A stretch of 64,000 bases of DNA from JADGGV01 sp035715725 (GTDB lineage Bacteria > Gemmatimonadota > Gemmatimonadetes > Longimicrobiales > RSA9). Positions 17,338 to 26,631 of this stretch are shown piece by piece. The stretch spans positions 1 to 64,000 of the forward strand of contig DASTKT010000242.1 in the NCBI GenBank assembly GCA_035715725.1, read 5' to 3'. The number at the start of each line of letters is the position of its first letter. Positions within the stretch are counted from its first letter, which is position 1. A program made the position numbers and the translations under genes. The notes beneath the pieces were generated by a model. The model did no database searches. It saw only the letters and a list, made by a program, of their open reading frames with translations, and had not been told where the DNA came from.

Positions 17338-18864
17338 ATGCACAAACACCCGTGGGTCATGGCGGCCATCACGTGCATGCTCGCTGCCTGCCGCGGCGGG
17401 GAGCATCCGCCGGAGCCGAGCTTCACGCCCCTCTTCCCGCCGGTCGAGGCCGAGCTGCTGACGCAGTCGTCGCCCGCGCTGGCGGACCTGGATCACGACG
17501 GCGCGCCCGACATCGTCTTCGGCACCGGCAAGGACCGCGTGAAGCCGGGGCGCGGGCGCTACGTCTTCACGCCGGACATCCCGGTCCCGGGATACGTGCT
17601 GGCCGTCTCGGGCGCCACGAACCGGATCCTGTGGAAGGTCCCGCACCCGGGCGAGGCGTACACGACGCCGCGGTTCGCGGACCTGAACCGCGACGGCGTG
17701 CCGGACGTGGTCATGGGCGGGCGCGAGGGTGCGTTCGTCGCGTACAGCGGCGTGGACGGCAAGACGATCTGGCGCCTCGACCCCGCCAGGCTCGCGAAGA
17801 CGTCCTTCCCGTACAACGTCTTCACGCCCGCGCTCATCCGGGACGCGAACGGCGACGGCGTGCCCGACCTGGTGGCGGCCTACGGCGGCAACGACACGAA
17901 GCTGCCGAAGCAGCCGCGCGACCCCGCGTTCCTCGTGGTCGTCTCCGGCGCCGACGGGGCGGTCCTCGCCGAGCACCAGACCCCGGACGGCAAGGAGACG
18001 TACTGCTCGCCCGTGGCCTACCGGCGCCCCGACGGCGCGGAGTGGGTGATCTTCGGCACCGGCGGGGAGACGGACGGCGGCGCGGCGTACCGCGCCCCGG
18101 TCGCGTCGCTCCTGGACGGGACGTTCGAGAAGCGGGTCGAGCGGCTGGTCCCGCCGGGCGCGACGAGGGGCGTCATCGCCCCGGCCACGGTGGTGGAGCT
18201 GACGGGCGACGCGGATCCCGACATCGTCATCAGCGCCTTCGACGGCCGCCTGATCACGCTCGACGGCGCGACCGGCAAGGCGCTGTGGGAGCGGAAGGTG
18301 GACGGCGAGGAGGCGTATCACGGGGCGGCGGTGGTGCGCATCGCGCGGGGCGGACGGCTCGGGCTCTTCGTCTCCCGCGGGATCGGCGCCTTCCCACGGT
18401 ACGTCGGAAGCGCGCACCGCCTCTACGATGCCGCGGACGGGCGCCTCCTCTACGAGTACAAGGACCCGAACTATCCGGCCGGCGCCCCCCTCGCCGTCGA
18501 CCTCACGGGCGACGGGATCGACGAGCCGTTCTTCTTCTCCATGCGCTTCCCCTCCGCCCAGGGCGCGCGGATCCACATCCTGTACCTCCCGACACGCCGG
18601 CTGATCGCGCACGACGTGCCCAACAACCTCGCGAGCACGCCCGTCATCGCGGACCCCCGCGGCACGGGCACGCTCGAGCTGAGCGCGCCCTCCTGGAGCC
18701 TGGCCCAGACCTCCGAGGCGCCCGACTGGCACGACCTGAAGTCGGAGCTCCTCCGCCTCGACCTGTCCGCGAAGACGCCCGCCTTCCGCGCCTGGGCCGG
18801 GTACATGGGCACCGCCGCCGACGGGCAATACCGGCTTCCGACGTCCGCCGGCGCGCAACGCTAG
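17338..18864 (+). CDS. FG-GAP/VCBS beta-propeller lipoprotein
   Basis: The product is a 508-residue exported protein with a lipobox ending at Cys18 (MLAAC). It contains repeated calcium-binding loops of the integrin FG-GAP type, such as ALADLDHDGAPDIVFG, FADLNRDGVPDVVMGG, LIRDANGDGVPDLVAA and VDLTGDGIDEPFF. Between them are PQQ-like blades (VSGATNRILWKV, YSGVDGKTIWRLD, LDGATGKALWERK). Seven or eight blades would fit the length. Such proteins bind glycans, proteins or cofactors on the cell surface; the partner is unknown. It follows the plug genes on the same strand after 145 bases and may belong to the same locus. Confidence 0.8.
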   Translation: MHKHPWVMAAITCMLAACRGGEHPPEPSFTPLFPPVEAELLTQSSPALADLDHDGAPDIVFGTGKDRVKPGRGRYVFTPDIPVPGYVLAVSGATNRILWKVPHPGEAYTTPRFADLNRDGVPDVVMGGREGAFVAYSGVDGKTIWRLDPARLAKTSFPYNVFTPALIRDANGDGVPDLVAAYGGNDTKLPKQPRDPAFLVVVSGADGAVLAEHQTPDGKETYCSPVAYRRPDGAEWVIFGTGGETDGGAAYRAPVASLLDGTFEKRVERLVPPGATRGVIAPATVVELTGDADPDIVISAFDGRLITLDGATGKALWERKVDGEEAYHGAAVVRIARGGRLGLFVSRGIGAFPRYVGSAHRLYDAADGRLLYEYKDPNYPAGAPLAVDLTGDGIDEPFFFSMRFPSAQGARIHILYLPTRRLIAHDVPNNLASTPVIADPRGTGTLELSAPSWSLAQTSEAPDWHDLKSELLRLDLSAKTPAFRAWAGYMGTAADGQYRLPTSAGAQR

Positions 18865-18902
18865 GGCGGTTGGGATGCCGCCGGGCTCCCTCCCGCGAAC
18901 GC

Positions 18903-18955
18903 GCCCGCGCCCGGCGCCGAAGGCGCGGGGCCCGCGCCCAGCGCCGAAGGCGCGG
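18903..18955. repeat. Tandem 26-bp repeats with GCGCCGAAGGCGC hairpins
   Basis: Two near-identical 26-bp units (18903-18928 and 18930-18955, one mismatch) each contain the small hairpin GCGCCGAAGGCGC. They lie just past the FG-GAP gene and could end its transcript. The rest of 18865-19326 holds the transposase remnant and a palindrome. Confidence 0.6.
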
Positions 18956-19020
18956 CGCCCGCGCCCGTCTTCTGGCGCTTGCCCCGCCCGGACAGGACGG
19001 CTTCGAGGGGGATGCGACGC

Positions 19021-19214
19021 GGCCGGCCAGGGTGGGAAGTCGTGCGGCAGGGCTCGCCAGGTGCCGCCGTTCTTCGCGTGGTAGAAGATCGCATCCCGAT
19101 CACGCGCGCAGGGTAACGGCGCGGGGCACCACCGCCGTTCGACGACGGCATCACGGCGCGCACGATCTGCCACTGCGCACCCGTCGAATCCGTCGGGTAC
19201 TTCCGCCTGCTCAT
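19021..19214 (-). pseudogene. IS5-family transposase remnant
   Basis: A minus-strand frame starts MSRRKYPTDSTGAQW and continues to GGAPRRYPARV. This is the N-terminal DUF4096-like domain of IS5-group transposases. The match then moves to another frame, where RDAIFYHAKNGGTWRALPHD and FPPWPA continue the same family domain. Similarity stops near 19021, so the catalytic DDE domain is gone. The gene is both frameshifted and truncated and cannot be active. No flanking terminal repeats could be paired with confidence. Confidence 0.75.
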
Positions 19215-19223
19215 GCCTCATGC

Positions 19224-19255
19224 GTACCCGACCCGAGCGCGTTCGGGTCGGGTAC
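19224..19255. repeat. 13-bp perfect palindrome beside transposase remnant
   Basis: Arms GTACCCGACCCGA and TCGGGTCGGGTAC flank six bases. The palindrome lies ten bases upstream of the transposase-remnant start codon. It may be an old insertion-sequence end or a terminator for the histidine kinase gene, whose stop is at 19327. Confidence 0.5.
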
Positions 19256-19326
19256 CGTTGGGGAACCGGGCGACCGACGTACCCGACGGGCGGACCCCGA
19301 CCCCTCGCTACGTCACCACGGTCACG

Positions 19327-20487
19327 TCAGCCCGACGCACTCGACGGGTCCGGCGGACGCCGCGGCAGGCGCATGGAGAACGTCGTCCCCGCCTCGGCCG
19401 ACGAATCCACGCGGACGACTCCACCGTGGGCCTCCGCGATGGCCCGTGTGATATAGAGGCCGAGCCCCATGCGCGCACGGCTCCGTTCGCCCGTCGCCCT
19501 CGACGACGCTTGCCGGAACGGCTCGAAGATCAGCTCCCGTTCTTCGGGCGGGATCGGAGCACCGAAGTTGTGCACGGCGACCACCACTTCGTCGCCGGGT
19601 TCGTCGCCGGAAACGGACACCGTGATCGGTAAGTCCTCGGCGCCGTGCTGTACGGCGTTGTTGACCAGATTCGACAGCGCTTGCTGAATTCGACTCGCGT
19701 CCCATTCCCCGGCCACGTCGCCCCGGACGTCGATGCGGATCCCCCGTCCGGGATGGCTCATCTCGGTCTCGCGGACCACGGAAGCGGCGATCGCGCCGAG
19801 ATCGGCGCCGGCCCGCTGCAACCGCGGATCCTGGCCGAGCCTTGACGCTGTGTATGCCAGCATCGTCTCGATCAGCTCACCCATCTGGACGGCGGCGCGG
19901 TAGATCGTGGTGGCGAGGCGGCGACCGCGTGCGGAGATCTGGACGTCGTCGGCCAGTACGGCCGATGCGCCGAGGACCGCACTCAGCGGTGAGCGCAGGT
20001 CGTGCCCCAGCACCGCGAGAAACGTCTCTCGATAGTCGCTGACCGCTCTCGAGTACTCGGCGATCGACTCGACGAGGGCCTGGTCGATGGCCTCGTTGAA
20101 GCGGATGACGTCCTGGAGATCGAAGCTGGCGGGATCGGTGGCCGCCGCGACGTAGTGCCGCATCACGCTCGCCCGGAGTGCGCGGTACTCCGCGAAAGTC
20201 TCGACCATCGAGAAGCCGCGGTGCGCCCGGGCGAAGCCGTGCTGCTCGGCCGCAGTGCGCGGCGCGCTCGCCTCGTGGGGCGCGTCACCTTTTCCCTTCT
20301 GCTCCTGCTCGGCCGCCGTCTGCGGCCGTTCGAGATCGCGCTCGAACACCTCCAGCATGCCCGCGGCGTCGTCCCGCAGCGCCTCGATGTCCATCGAGGC
20401 GCCCGATGCCGTGTGCGTCCGCGCGAAATCCTCGAACTCCTCGAGAATCGCCGCCTTCCGTTCCCGGATCAGTTCGGATAGTCGCAT
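19327..20487 (-). CDS. Soluble histidine kinase with RsbRD-like N-terminal domain
   Basis: The 386-residue protein has no membrane segment and should be cytosolic. Residues 1-150 resemble the RsbT co-antagonist RsbRD N-terminal domain (LIRERKAAILEEFEDFAR, later VMRHYVAAATD). The HisKA domain carries the phospho-acceptor histidine in FLAVLGHDLRSPLSAVLG. The ATPase domain shows an N box in QQALSNLVNNAVQHG and a G2-type motif in RMGLGLYITRAIAEAHGG. No response regulator is adjacent, so the partner is unknown. The ATG at 20487 has GGAA just upstream. Its neighbours are a sugar-hydrolase gene and a transposase remnant, which say little about its signal. Confidence 0.85.
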   Translation of the reverse strand: MRLSELIRERKAAILEEFEDFARTHTASGASMDIEALRDDAAGMLEVFERDLERPQTAAEQEQKGKGDAPHEASAPRTAAEQHGFARAHRGFSMVETFAEYRALRASVMRHYVAAATDPASFDLQDVIRFNEAIDQALVESIAEYSRAVSDYRETFLAVLGHDLRSPLSAVLGASAVLADDVQISARGRRLATTIYRAAVQMGELIETMLAYTASRLGQDPRLQRAGADLGAIAASVVRETEMSHPGRGIRIDVRGDVAGEWDASRIQQALSNLVNNAVQHGAEDLPITVSVSGDEPGDEVVVAVHNFGAPIPPEERELIFEPFRQASSRATGERSRARMGLGLYITRAIAEAHGGVVRVDSSAEAGTTFSMRLPRRPPDPSSASG

Positions 20488-20887
20488 GGGAATTCCGCAT
20501 TTGTCGTGGTGGCCTACCGGCGAAGGGTCCAGTGAGCCGCTTCGAGCCCGGACCGCACCACCCCACCCCAACGCCGGTCAATGTTGCGCTGGCCACTGTC
20601 CGTGGGCAAGCCTGCATGCGCCTGTTCGCGGACGGAATTGGACTGCGAGGAGGAGGGTTAGGACGGGCGGGCCCGGGAGGATTGCGGGGTGCAGGCCGGT
20701 TCTTTCACATACTCCTGAATGAACAACAGTGAAGCTAACTGGCGAACCGCCGGAGCGCGGCGTTTCACCATATTCCTTTCATCAGATGTTATCCTGTTTG
20801 TCCTGTCTAATTAAGCTGCTATGGCCTCAAACCCGAAACGCCGGACCGCGGACTCCATCTCGACCCGCCGCCAGGACAGCCGAGTCC
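20488..20887. other. Spacer, AT-richer than its surroundings
   Basis: This stretch upstream of the histidine kinase contains an unusually AT-rich portion around 20700-20820, for example CATATTCCTTTCATCAG and GTCTAATTAAGCTGC. I see no coding region that looks real. It probably holds the histidine kinase promoter. The base composition could also mark a former insertion junction. Confidence 0.4.
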
Positions 20888-23269
20888 TCAGAGCTCGACC
20901 ACGGTCCGCTTCCCGTCGAACGTGACCGGCCGCGCCTCCTTCGAGCCGGCAATCCTGACCTCGAAGCGCCGCAGCGCCGGCGGCGGCGTCCGCGCCCCCG
21001 GCGCGACGGAGATCGTAAGGCGACGCCGGGCGTCGTCCCAGCGCAGCGCGAGGCGCGTGTACTCGCCGCGCCGGTAGCCGAAGGAGATCCCGTCGTCGTC
21101 GTAGAGCTGCGACGTGCCGCTCGGGCCCGGGTAGACCGTGAGCGAGAGCGGCTCCTCGCTCGGCTCGTCCACGTGCTGCTTCACCGGTCCGAGCGGCAGG
21201 ACGGCGCCGGCGCGGACGTACAGCGGCATGGTCTCGAGGTCCACGGCGCGCTCGACCTCGCGGCCGCCCTCGATGCGCTCCTCGCTCCAGAAGTCGAACC
21301 AGGCGCCGCGCGGGAGGTAGACGCGCCGGCTCGTCGCGCCCTTCTCGACCACCGGTGCCACCAGCATGTCCGGACCCCAGAGGTACTCGTCGCCGCGGGC
21401 GATGGCCGCGGGATCGTCGGGGTAGTGGAGCCAGAGCGCCCGCATCACCGGGAGCCCGGTGTCGTGCGTCTCCCGCACCGCGGTGTAGAGGTACGGGAGC
21501 AGGCGGTAGCGCAGCTCGAGGTATTTCCGGAGGATCGGCTCGACCCGCGGGTTCTGCAGCTCCGCGGGGTCGGCGCGCCAGTCCCCGGTCTCGAACGGGC
21601 CGCCGTCGCCTCCATCCCACCCCCACGGGAGGCGCAGGTGCCAGTTCCGGCCGTGCGCGCGGAAGCTCGGGCAGAACGCGCCGAACTGGAACCAGCGCAC
21701 GTGCAGCTCGCCGGTGTACTCGTCGGTCGGGATGAAGCCGCCGATGTCGCTCCCCCAGAGCGGAAACCCCGAGAGCCCCGCGTTGATGGCTACGGGCACG
21801 TGCGTGGCGAGCGTCGCCCAGCGGCTCCGCGTGTCCCCGGACCAGATGAAGCCGCCGTAGCGCTGGATGCCGGGAGAGGCGTTCCGGTGCAGGGCGAAGG
21901 GGCGCTCGTTCGGGCGGTAGAGCTGCGTCCCCTCCCAGTACATGCGGTGGCGGTTCAGGCGCGAGGGGCCGTCCAGGCCGTCTCCCTGGTCCGGCCACCA
22001 GCCGTCCACGCCCACGTCCATCAGCGGCTTGTGCGCGGGCCAGTAGCAGGACGCCTGCCGGTCGGGCGGCCAGTGGCCATCCGGGGTGCGGCCCGAGGGG
22101 AGCGGTGCGGCGGTGCACGGGTCCCGGACGCCGCCCGTGAGCGTATGCCCCTCGACCACCACGTGCATCACCACGCGGAAATGCTCCGCGTGCAGTTGCG
22201 CGATCGTCCCCGCGGGGTCCGGGAAGTTCCCGGCGTGCCACGTGAACTCGCCGTTGTGCGTATTCCAGCCGGACGGGCAGAAGTCGGTGCCCAGGTAGAT
22301 CAGCGCATCGCACGGGAGCCGCTTCTCGCGCAGCGTGCGCGCCACGCCCAGGACCTCGTCCGGCCCCGCCAGCGTGCGGTGCGACTGCATGTAGCCGAGC
22401 GTCCAGCGCGCCGGCAGCTCGGGGGGCCCCGTGATGCGCGCGTACTCGCCGAGGATCGTCGTCGGGTCGTGCGACGCCACCACGAACACGTCGAGCGGGA
22501 GCGTCGCCTCCGCCCGCGGCGTGAACCTCCCCTCGGCGCCGGTCAGGTCGAAGCTCCCGTACGGCTGGTGGATGAAGAGCGCCCACCCGCCCCCGGTGCC
22601 GATCAGCCACTGCACCGGCGCGCGCGTGCCGTGCGTCGCGAGCGAGTACGGCTTCGGCCCGGCGCTCCGCGCGCCCTGCCCGTTCCGCATCTCGTCCACC
22701 GCGCCCCGCCGGTCGAACTGCGCCCCGCCCTCGCCCAGCCCGAGCACCGGCCCGTCGCCCAGGAGGAACGACATCCCCGGCCGCTCGGCGTCCAGCGTGA
22801 GGCGCTGCACCGGCGTGCCCGACCGCGTCTCGACGTGGAGCGTGGGAGGATCGTTCGTGAAGCGGACGACGAGCTCGCCGGCGCGCACGCGACCGAGCGC
22901 AGCGCCCTCGCGAACCAGGCCCGCGCGCGTCCCCGGCTCCTCCCGCGCCAGCGCGCCGGTCACGGGAACCGGGACGGGCCGGCCGGCCTCCAGCGGACGC
23001 GCGGTGATCCGCGCGGTGACGCCGCTCACCGCCCAGACCTCGATCTCCACGGGGCGGCCCCCCACCACGATCGGCGCGGTGGCCGGGCCGCGGAGCACGC
23101 CCGCCGCGCGCCCCGGCAGCACCCCCTCGAGCAGCAGCCCCGCGCCCGCGGCGCCGAGCTGCTTCAGCGCGTCGCGGCGCGAGATCCGCCCGGCCGCCGC
23201 CCCGCCCGCCGGCGCCTCGCCCCGGTCGCCGCTCCGCCCTGTCCTCCCGCCCGTGCCGCTGCGTCGCAT
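20888..23269 (-). CDS. GH31 alpha-glycosidase, Tat-exported
   Basis: The product is a 793-residue family 31 glycoside hydrolase. Members act on alpha-glucosides or alpha-xylosides, for example side chains of xyloglucan. A twin-arginine signal (ISRRDALKQLGAAGAGLLL) occurs at about residues 35-55. The N-terminal beta-sandwich precedes the barrel. The catalytic nucleophile region GWWPDQGDGL is near residue 425, the acid/base aspartate lies in FIWSGDTRSRW near 475, and PLWGSDIGGF follows near 505. A C-terminal beta-domain holds LPRGAWFDFWS. The start at 23269 is supported by GGGGAGGGG. A GATAC-type operator candidate lies 20 bases upstream, linking it to the arabinose genes. Exact substrate is unknown. 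Confidence 0.9.
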   Translation of the reverse strand: MRRSGTGGRTGRSGDRGEAPAGGAAAGRISRRDALKQLGAAGAGLLLEGVLPGRAAGVLRGPATAPIVVGGRPVEIEVWAVSGVTARITARPLEAGRPVPVPVTGALAREEPGTRAGLVREGAALGRVRAGELVVRFTNDPPTLHVETRSGTPVQRLTLDAERPGMSFLLGDGPVLGLGEGGAQFDRRGAVDEMRNGQGARSAGPKPYSLATHGTRAPVQWLIGTGGGWALFIHQPYGSFDLTGAEGRFTPRAEATLPLDVFVVASHDPTTILGEYARITGPPELPARWTLGYMQSHRTLAGPDEVLGVARTLREKRLPCDALIYLGTDFCPSGWNTHNGEFTWHAGNFPDPAGTIAQLHAEHFRVVMHVVVEGHTLTGGVRDPCTAAPLPSGRTPDGHWPPDRQASCYWPAHKPLMDVGVDGWWPDQGDGLDGPSRLNRHRMYWEGTQLYRPNERPFALHRNASPGIQRYGGFIWSGDTRSRWATLATHVPVAINAGLSGFPLWGSDIGGFIPTDEYTGELHVRWFQFGAFCPSFRAHGRNWHLRLPWGWDGGDGGPFETGDWRADPAELQNPRVEPILRKYLELRYRLLPYLYTAVRETHDTGLPVMRALWLHYPDDPAAIARGDEYLWGPDMLVAPVVEKGATSRRVYLPRGAWFDFWSEERIEGGREVERAVDLETMPLYVRAGAVLPLGPVKQHVDEPSEEPLSLTVYPGPSGTSQLYDDDGISFGYRRGEYTRLALRWDDARRRLTISVAPGARTPPPALRRFEVRIAGSKEARPVTFDGKRTVVEL

Positions 23270-23289
23270 CGCCCCTCCCCGGCGCGTCC

Positions 23290-23306
23290 TTGGATATCGT
23301 ATCCAA
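23290..23306. promoter_or_regulatory. Shared operator candidate, GH31 gene
   Basis: The site is TTGGATATCGTATCCAA, the most perfect of the related 17-bp palindromes: 7-bp arms around TCG. On the gene strand it contains TACGAT as a possible -10 box, which would give a leader of about 20 bases before the GH31 ATG. Occupation by a repressor should block transcription directly. Confidence 0.55.
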
Positions 23307-23410
23307 ATATCGGAGGCGCCCAGCCGCCGCGCTACCTCGACGTGCCCGAGGGACTCCAGCCGCCGCTCGCCGCCGATGACTCTCCGGGTCGCCCGCGGAG
23401 CCACCCTTGC

Positions 23411-23440
23411 TTGACACCGCTGTTCGGCCCCCGCTACGTT
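23411..23440 (+). promoter_or_regulatory. Sigma-70-type promoter before the DUF305 gene
   Basis: A perfect TTGACA (23411-23416) is followed 18 bases later by TACGTT (23435-23440). It points toward the DUF305 start at 23495, giving a leader of roughly 50 bases. Confidence 0.6.
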
Positions 23441-23494
23441 CGCCCCACACTCATGCCCCCGGCTCCGATGCTCGGAAACCACCTGGAGAACCCC

Positions 23495-24271
23495 ATGCGG
23501 AGGTCATCCCGCCGGCTTCTCGCGGCGTGCCTCGCGACCGCGAGCTTCAGCGCGGCCGGGCAGGGCGCGCCAGTGCTCCGGGCCGAGCCCGCCAGGCACC
23601 CGGCTCCGGCGGTCTCGGCGGCGCTCCCGGCGCCGCGTGGGGCGCTCGATGTCGAGCCGCCCGCGAGGCGCCCGGGCCGCGGGCACGCCGCCGCGCTTCA
23701 TTCCGCCTCCGCTCCCGACACCGGGCATGCGCGGCTCGTGAAGGCGGACGTCGACTTCCTGCAGGGGATGATCGGGCATCACGCCCAGGCGGTGCTCATC
23801 GCGGGCTGGGCGCCCAGTCACGGGGCGAGTCCGGCGCTCCAGTCGCTGTGCGAGCGCATCGCGGTCGGGCAGACGGACGAGATCCGGCTGATCGCCAACA
23901 TGTTGCGCGATCACGGCGCCGCGGTGCCGGAGGTCGACACGGCGGCGGCGATGGCGATGCGGCCGGGGATGCACCCCATGCCGATGACGGGGATGCACCA
24001 CACGCTGATGCCGGGGATGCTCACGCAGCAGCAGCTCGAGGAGCTGGACGCGGCGCGGGGGCCGGCGTTCGACCGGCTGTTCCTCACGGACATGATCATT
24101 CACCACCGGGGGGCGCTGGACATGGTCGACGACCTGTTCGGCTCACCCGGCGCGGCGCAGGACGCGGGGCTGTTCCAGCTCGCGTCCGACATCAGCGCCG
24201 ATCAGACCGTCGAGATCGACCGCATGTCGCGGATGCTCGCGGCGCTCGAGGCGAAGGGCGACGGCCGGTAG
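23495..24271 (+). CDS. DUF305 exported protein
   Basis: The 258-residue protein begins with a Sec signal (MRRSSRRLLAACLATASFSAAG). Two DUF305 half-domains follow, marked by DFLQGMIGHHAQAVLIAGWA and FLTDMIIHHRGALDMVDDLF. Each has the paired histidines typical of this ferritin-like helical family. Between them is a methionine/histidine-rich loop (about residues 150-175) that could bind copper or another soft metal; this is inference from composition. GGAGAA precedes the ATG. The LVIVD-repeat gene downstream is on the same strand and is probably co-transcribed; I infer that they work together. Confidence 0.85.
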   Translation: MRRSSRRLLAACLATASFSAAGQGAPVLRAEPARHPAPAVSAALPAPRGALDVEPPARRPGRGHAAALHSASAPDTGHARLVKADVDFLQGMIGHHAQAVLIAGWAPSHGASPALQSLCERIAVGQTDEIRLIANMLRDHGAAVPEVDTAAAMAMRPGMHPMPMTGMHHTLMPGMLTQQQLEELDAARGPAFDRLFLTDMIIHHRGALDMVDDLFGSPGAAQDAGLFQLASDISADQTVEIDRMSRMLAALEAKGDGR

Positions 24272-24336
24272 CGGACGAGGCCGCGTCGCCTTCCGCTCTC
24301 GAAGGTTCAACACACCTCAGGAACCGGGATGCACCG

Positions 24337-26280
24337 ATGGACTCCAGCCTGAAATCCGCCGTTCCATCGTGCCGCGCGCGTGCATCGCGGCGGCGCGCTC
24401 CGTTCTCCCCCCTCGTGATCGGCGCCGGGCTCGTGGCGCTGGCCGGCTGCGCCACGACGCAGGCCTCGTCGGCTGCGGCGGGCGGCGGGGCGGCGACGAC
24501 GGCCGCGGCGAAATCGTCGCCTGCGGCGGCGCCGAAGGTCCGCTCCTTCGTCTCCGCGGAGGCGCCCACGCCCGATCCACGCGTCGGGCTGAACGCCGGC
24601 CTCTTCGACGCGGCGGCGGCGCAGTGGAACCTGGCGCTCGTCTCGAGCACGCCGTCGACGGCCGGGTTCACCGACCGGGAGGGGCCGAGCGGGCTGGAGT
24701 ACGCCAACTCCGACCTCGCCTTCACCGGGCATTACGTAGTGCAGGGGAACTTCCAGGGTTTCCAGATCTGGGACGTCGCGGATCCGATGCATCCGAAGCT
24801 CGCGGTCGGGCAGGTGTGCGTGGGCTCGCAGAGCGACGTCTCGGTCTACAAGAACCTGCTCTTCGAGTCCGAGGAGTCGCTGAACACCCGCCTGGACTGC
24901 AGCGCGCAGGGCGTGGCGGACACGGTGAGCGCGGCGCGGTTCCGCGGCGTGCGCATCTGGGACATCAGCGACATCGCGCACCCGAAGCCGGTCGCGCAGG
25001 TGCAGACCTGCCGGGGCTCGCACACGCACACGCTGGTCACCTCGCCCAGCGATCCGAGCAACGTCTACGTCTACGTATCGGGCTCGGCGCCGGTGCGCTC
25101 GCCGAACGAGCTCGCCGGGTGCTCGGGGCTCGCGCCCTCCGATGACCCGAACAGCGAGCTGTTCCGGATCGAGGTGATCCAGGTGCCGCTCGCGCACCCC
25201 GAGCAGGCGCGCGTGATCACGAAGCCCGCGATCCTGGCCGACCTCGGCCCGTCGGAGCGGCACGGCGAGCTGCCCGCGGACGTGGCGGCGAGGGAACGGC
25301 AGATGGCGGCGGCGGGCCGCCAGCCCCGATCCCGGCCCGCGGGTCCGCGCACCGGGCCGGTGCAGTGCCACGACATCACGGTCTATCCCGCGGTCGGCCT
25401 GGCGGGCGGCGCGTGCGCCGGCTACGGCCTGCTGCTCGACATCCGCGACCCGGCGAACCCGAAGCGGGTGTTCGCGGCGGCCGACTCGAACTTCTCGTTC
25501 TGGCACTCGGCCACGTTCACCAACGACGGCTCGAAGGTGTTGTTCAGCGACGAGTGGGGCGGCGGCACCCAGCCGCGCTGCCGCGCGACCGACAAGCCGG
25601 AGTGGGGCGCGGACGCGATCTTCACGCGCGACGGCGACCGGCTCCGGTTCCAGGGCTACTACAAGCTGCCGGCGGCGCAGACCTCGACCGAGAACTGCGT
25701 GGCCCACAACGGCTCGCTGCTCCCGGTGCCCGGGCGCGACGTCATGGTGCAGGCCTGGTACCAGGGCGGGATCTCGGTCTTCGACTGGACGGACCCGGCG
25801 CACCCGAAGGAGATCGCGTACTTCGACCGCGGCCCCGTCGACGCGGCGAAGCTCGACCCGGCCGGCTCGTGGTCCGCATACTGGTACAACGGCTACATCT
25901 ACAGCTCGGAGATCGCGCGCGGGCTCGACGTGTTCGAGCTGAAGCCGAACCCGCTGCTCACGCAGAACGAGATCGACGCCGCCAAGCTCGTGCACTTCGA
26001 CGAGTTGAACGTGCAGGACCAGCCGCAGCTCGTCTGGCCCGCCAGCTTCGTGGTCGCCCGCGCGTACGTCGACCAGCTCGAGCGCAGCCACGGGCTCGAC
26101 GCGGCGCGGATCGCCGCGGTGCGCTCGGCGCTCGCCTCGGCCGAGAAGGCCTCCGGCTCCGAGCGCGCCTCCGCGCTCACGGCGCTGGCCACGCAGCTCG
26201 ATAGCGATGCGCAGGGGTCGAGCGACGCGGCGAAGGTCCGGCTCCTCGCGGGCGAGGCGCGGCGGATCGCGGGCACGTGA
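24337..26280 (+). CDS. LVIVD-repeat exported lipoprotein
   Basis: The 647-residue protein has a lipoprotein signal with LAGCA and a low-complexity alanine linker. A long propeller-like region follows with LVIVD-type repeats, seen as GFQIWDVADPMHPK, GVRIWDISDIAHPKPVA, LLLDIRDPANPKRVF and GISVFDWTDPAHPKEIA. A conserved histidine-rich segment (VQCHDITVYP, FWHSATFTNDG) is typical of the subfamily. The last 130 residues are helical. Function of the family is unknown; a scaffold or binding role at the cell surface is likely. It starts 65 bases after the DUF305 gene. Confidence 0.82.
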   Translation: MDSSLKSAVPSCRARASRRRAPFSPLVIGAGLVALAGCATTQASSAAAGGGAATTAAAKSSPAAAPKVRSFVSAEAPTPDPRVGLNAGLFDAAAAQWNLALVSSTPSTAGFTDREGPSGLEYANSDLAFTGHYVVQGNFQGFQIWDVADPMHPKLAVGQVCVGSQSDVSVYKNLLFESEESLNTRLDCSAQGVADTVSAARFRGVRIWDISDIAHPKPVAQVQTCRGSHTHTLVTSPSDPSNVYVYVSGSAPVRSPNELAGCSGLAPSDDPNSELFRIEVIQVPLAHPEQARVITKPAILADLGPSERHGELPADVAARERQMAAAGRQPRSRPAGPRTGPVQCHDITVYPAVGLAGGACAGYGLLLDIRDPANPKRVFAAADSNFSFWHSATFTNDGSKVLFSDEWGGGTQPRCRATDKPEWGADAIFTRDGDRLRFQGYYKLPAAQTSTENCVAHNGSLLPVPGRDVMVQAWYQGGISVFDWTDPAHPKEIAYFDRGPVDAAKLDPAGSWSAYWYNGYIYSSEIARGLDVFELKPNPLLTQNEIDAAKLVHFDELNVQDQPQLVWPASFVVARAYVDQLERSHGLDAARIAAVRSALASAEKASGSERASALTALATQLDSDAQGSSDAAKVRLLAGEARRIAGT

Positions 26281-26631
26281 CGCGCGCCGCGGTCGCTCAC
26301 CCCGGTCCGTCTGCCTGATCGGGTGAGTCGAGCCGGCGTTGCGCCGGGACGGGCGGTGGGTCCGCACACGCGGGCTCACCGCCCGTCGCCGTTCCCGGCT
26401 TCGGCGACGCGGATCACCGCTTGATCCATCATACGGAATCCGCCCGATCCGAACGGATCTTCCGGATCCGGTATCACTCCCACGACTTCCCTGCTCACGA
26501 GGTCGGCCGCGGCCCCGCCCCGTGGCCGATTTGTCCAAGACGCGCCCAGCGGCGGGGCGTACGTTCATCCGATGTCCGCCGGTGGGCGACGGCCCACGCG
26601 GCTCCGGCTCCACCCGCATCGATACCCGTCC
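26281..26631. other. Spacer with hairpin, no gene seen
   Basis: Arms GACGGGCGGTG (26348-26358) and CACCGCCCGTC (26377-26387) form a perfect 11-bp hairpin about 70 bases past the LVIVD stop, a probable terminator. Further on, GATCC/GGATC palindromes cluster at 26450-26480. The remainder should contain the amidohydrolase promoter, but no clear boxes stand out. Confidence 0.45.

Noticed and set aside
18865..19326. Complete insertion sequence
   Set aside because: Only the N-terminal domain of a transposase remains, in two frames, and matching terminal inverted repeats could not be paired.
26420..26480. Further copy of the GATAC operator before the amidohydrolase (TCATACGGAATCC, GGATCCGGTATCAC)
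   Set aside because: Half-site spacing does not match the 17-bp elements, and the downstream gene is not sugar-related.
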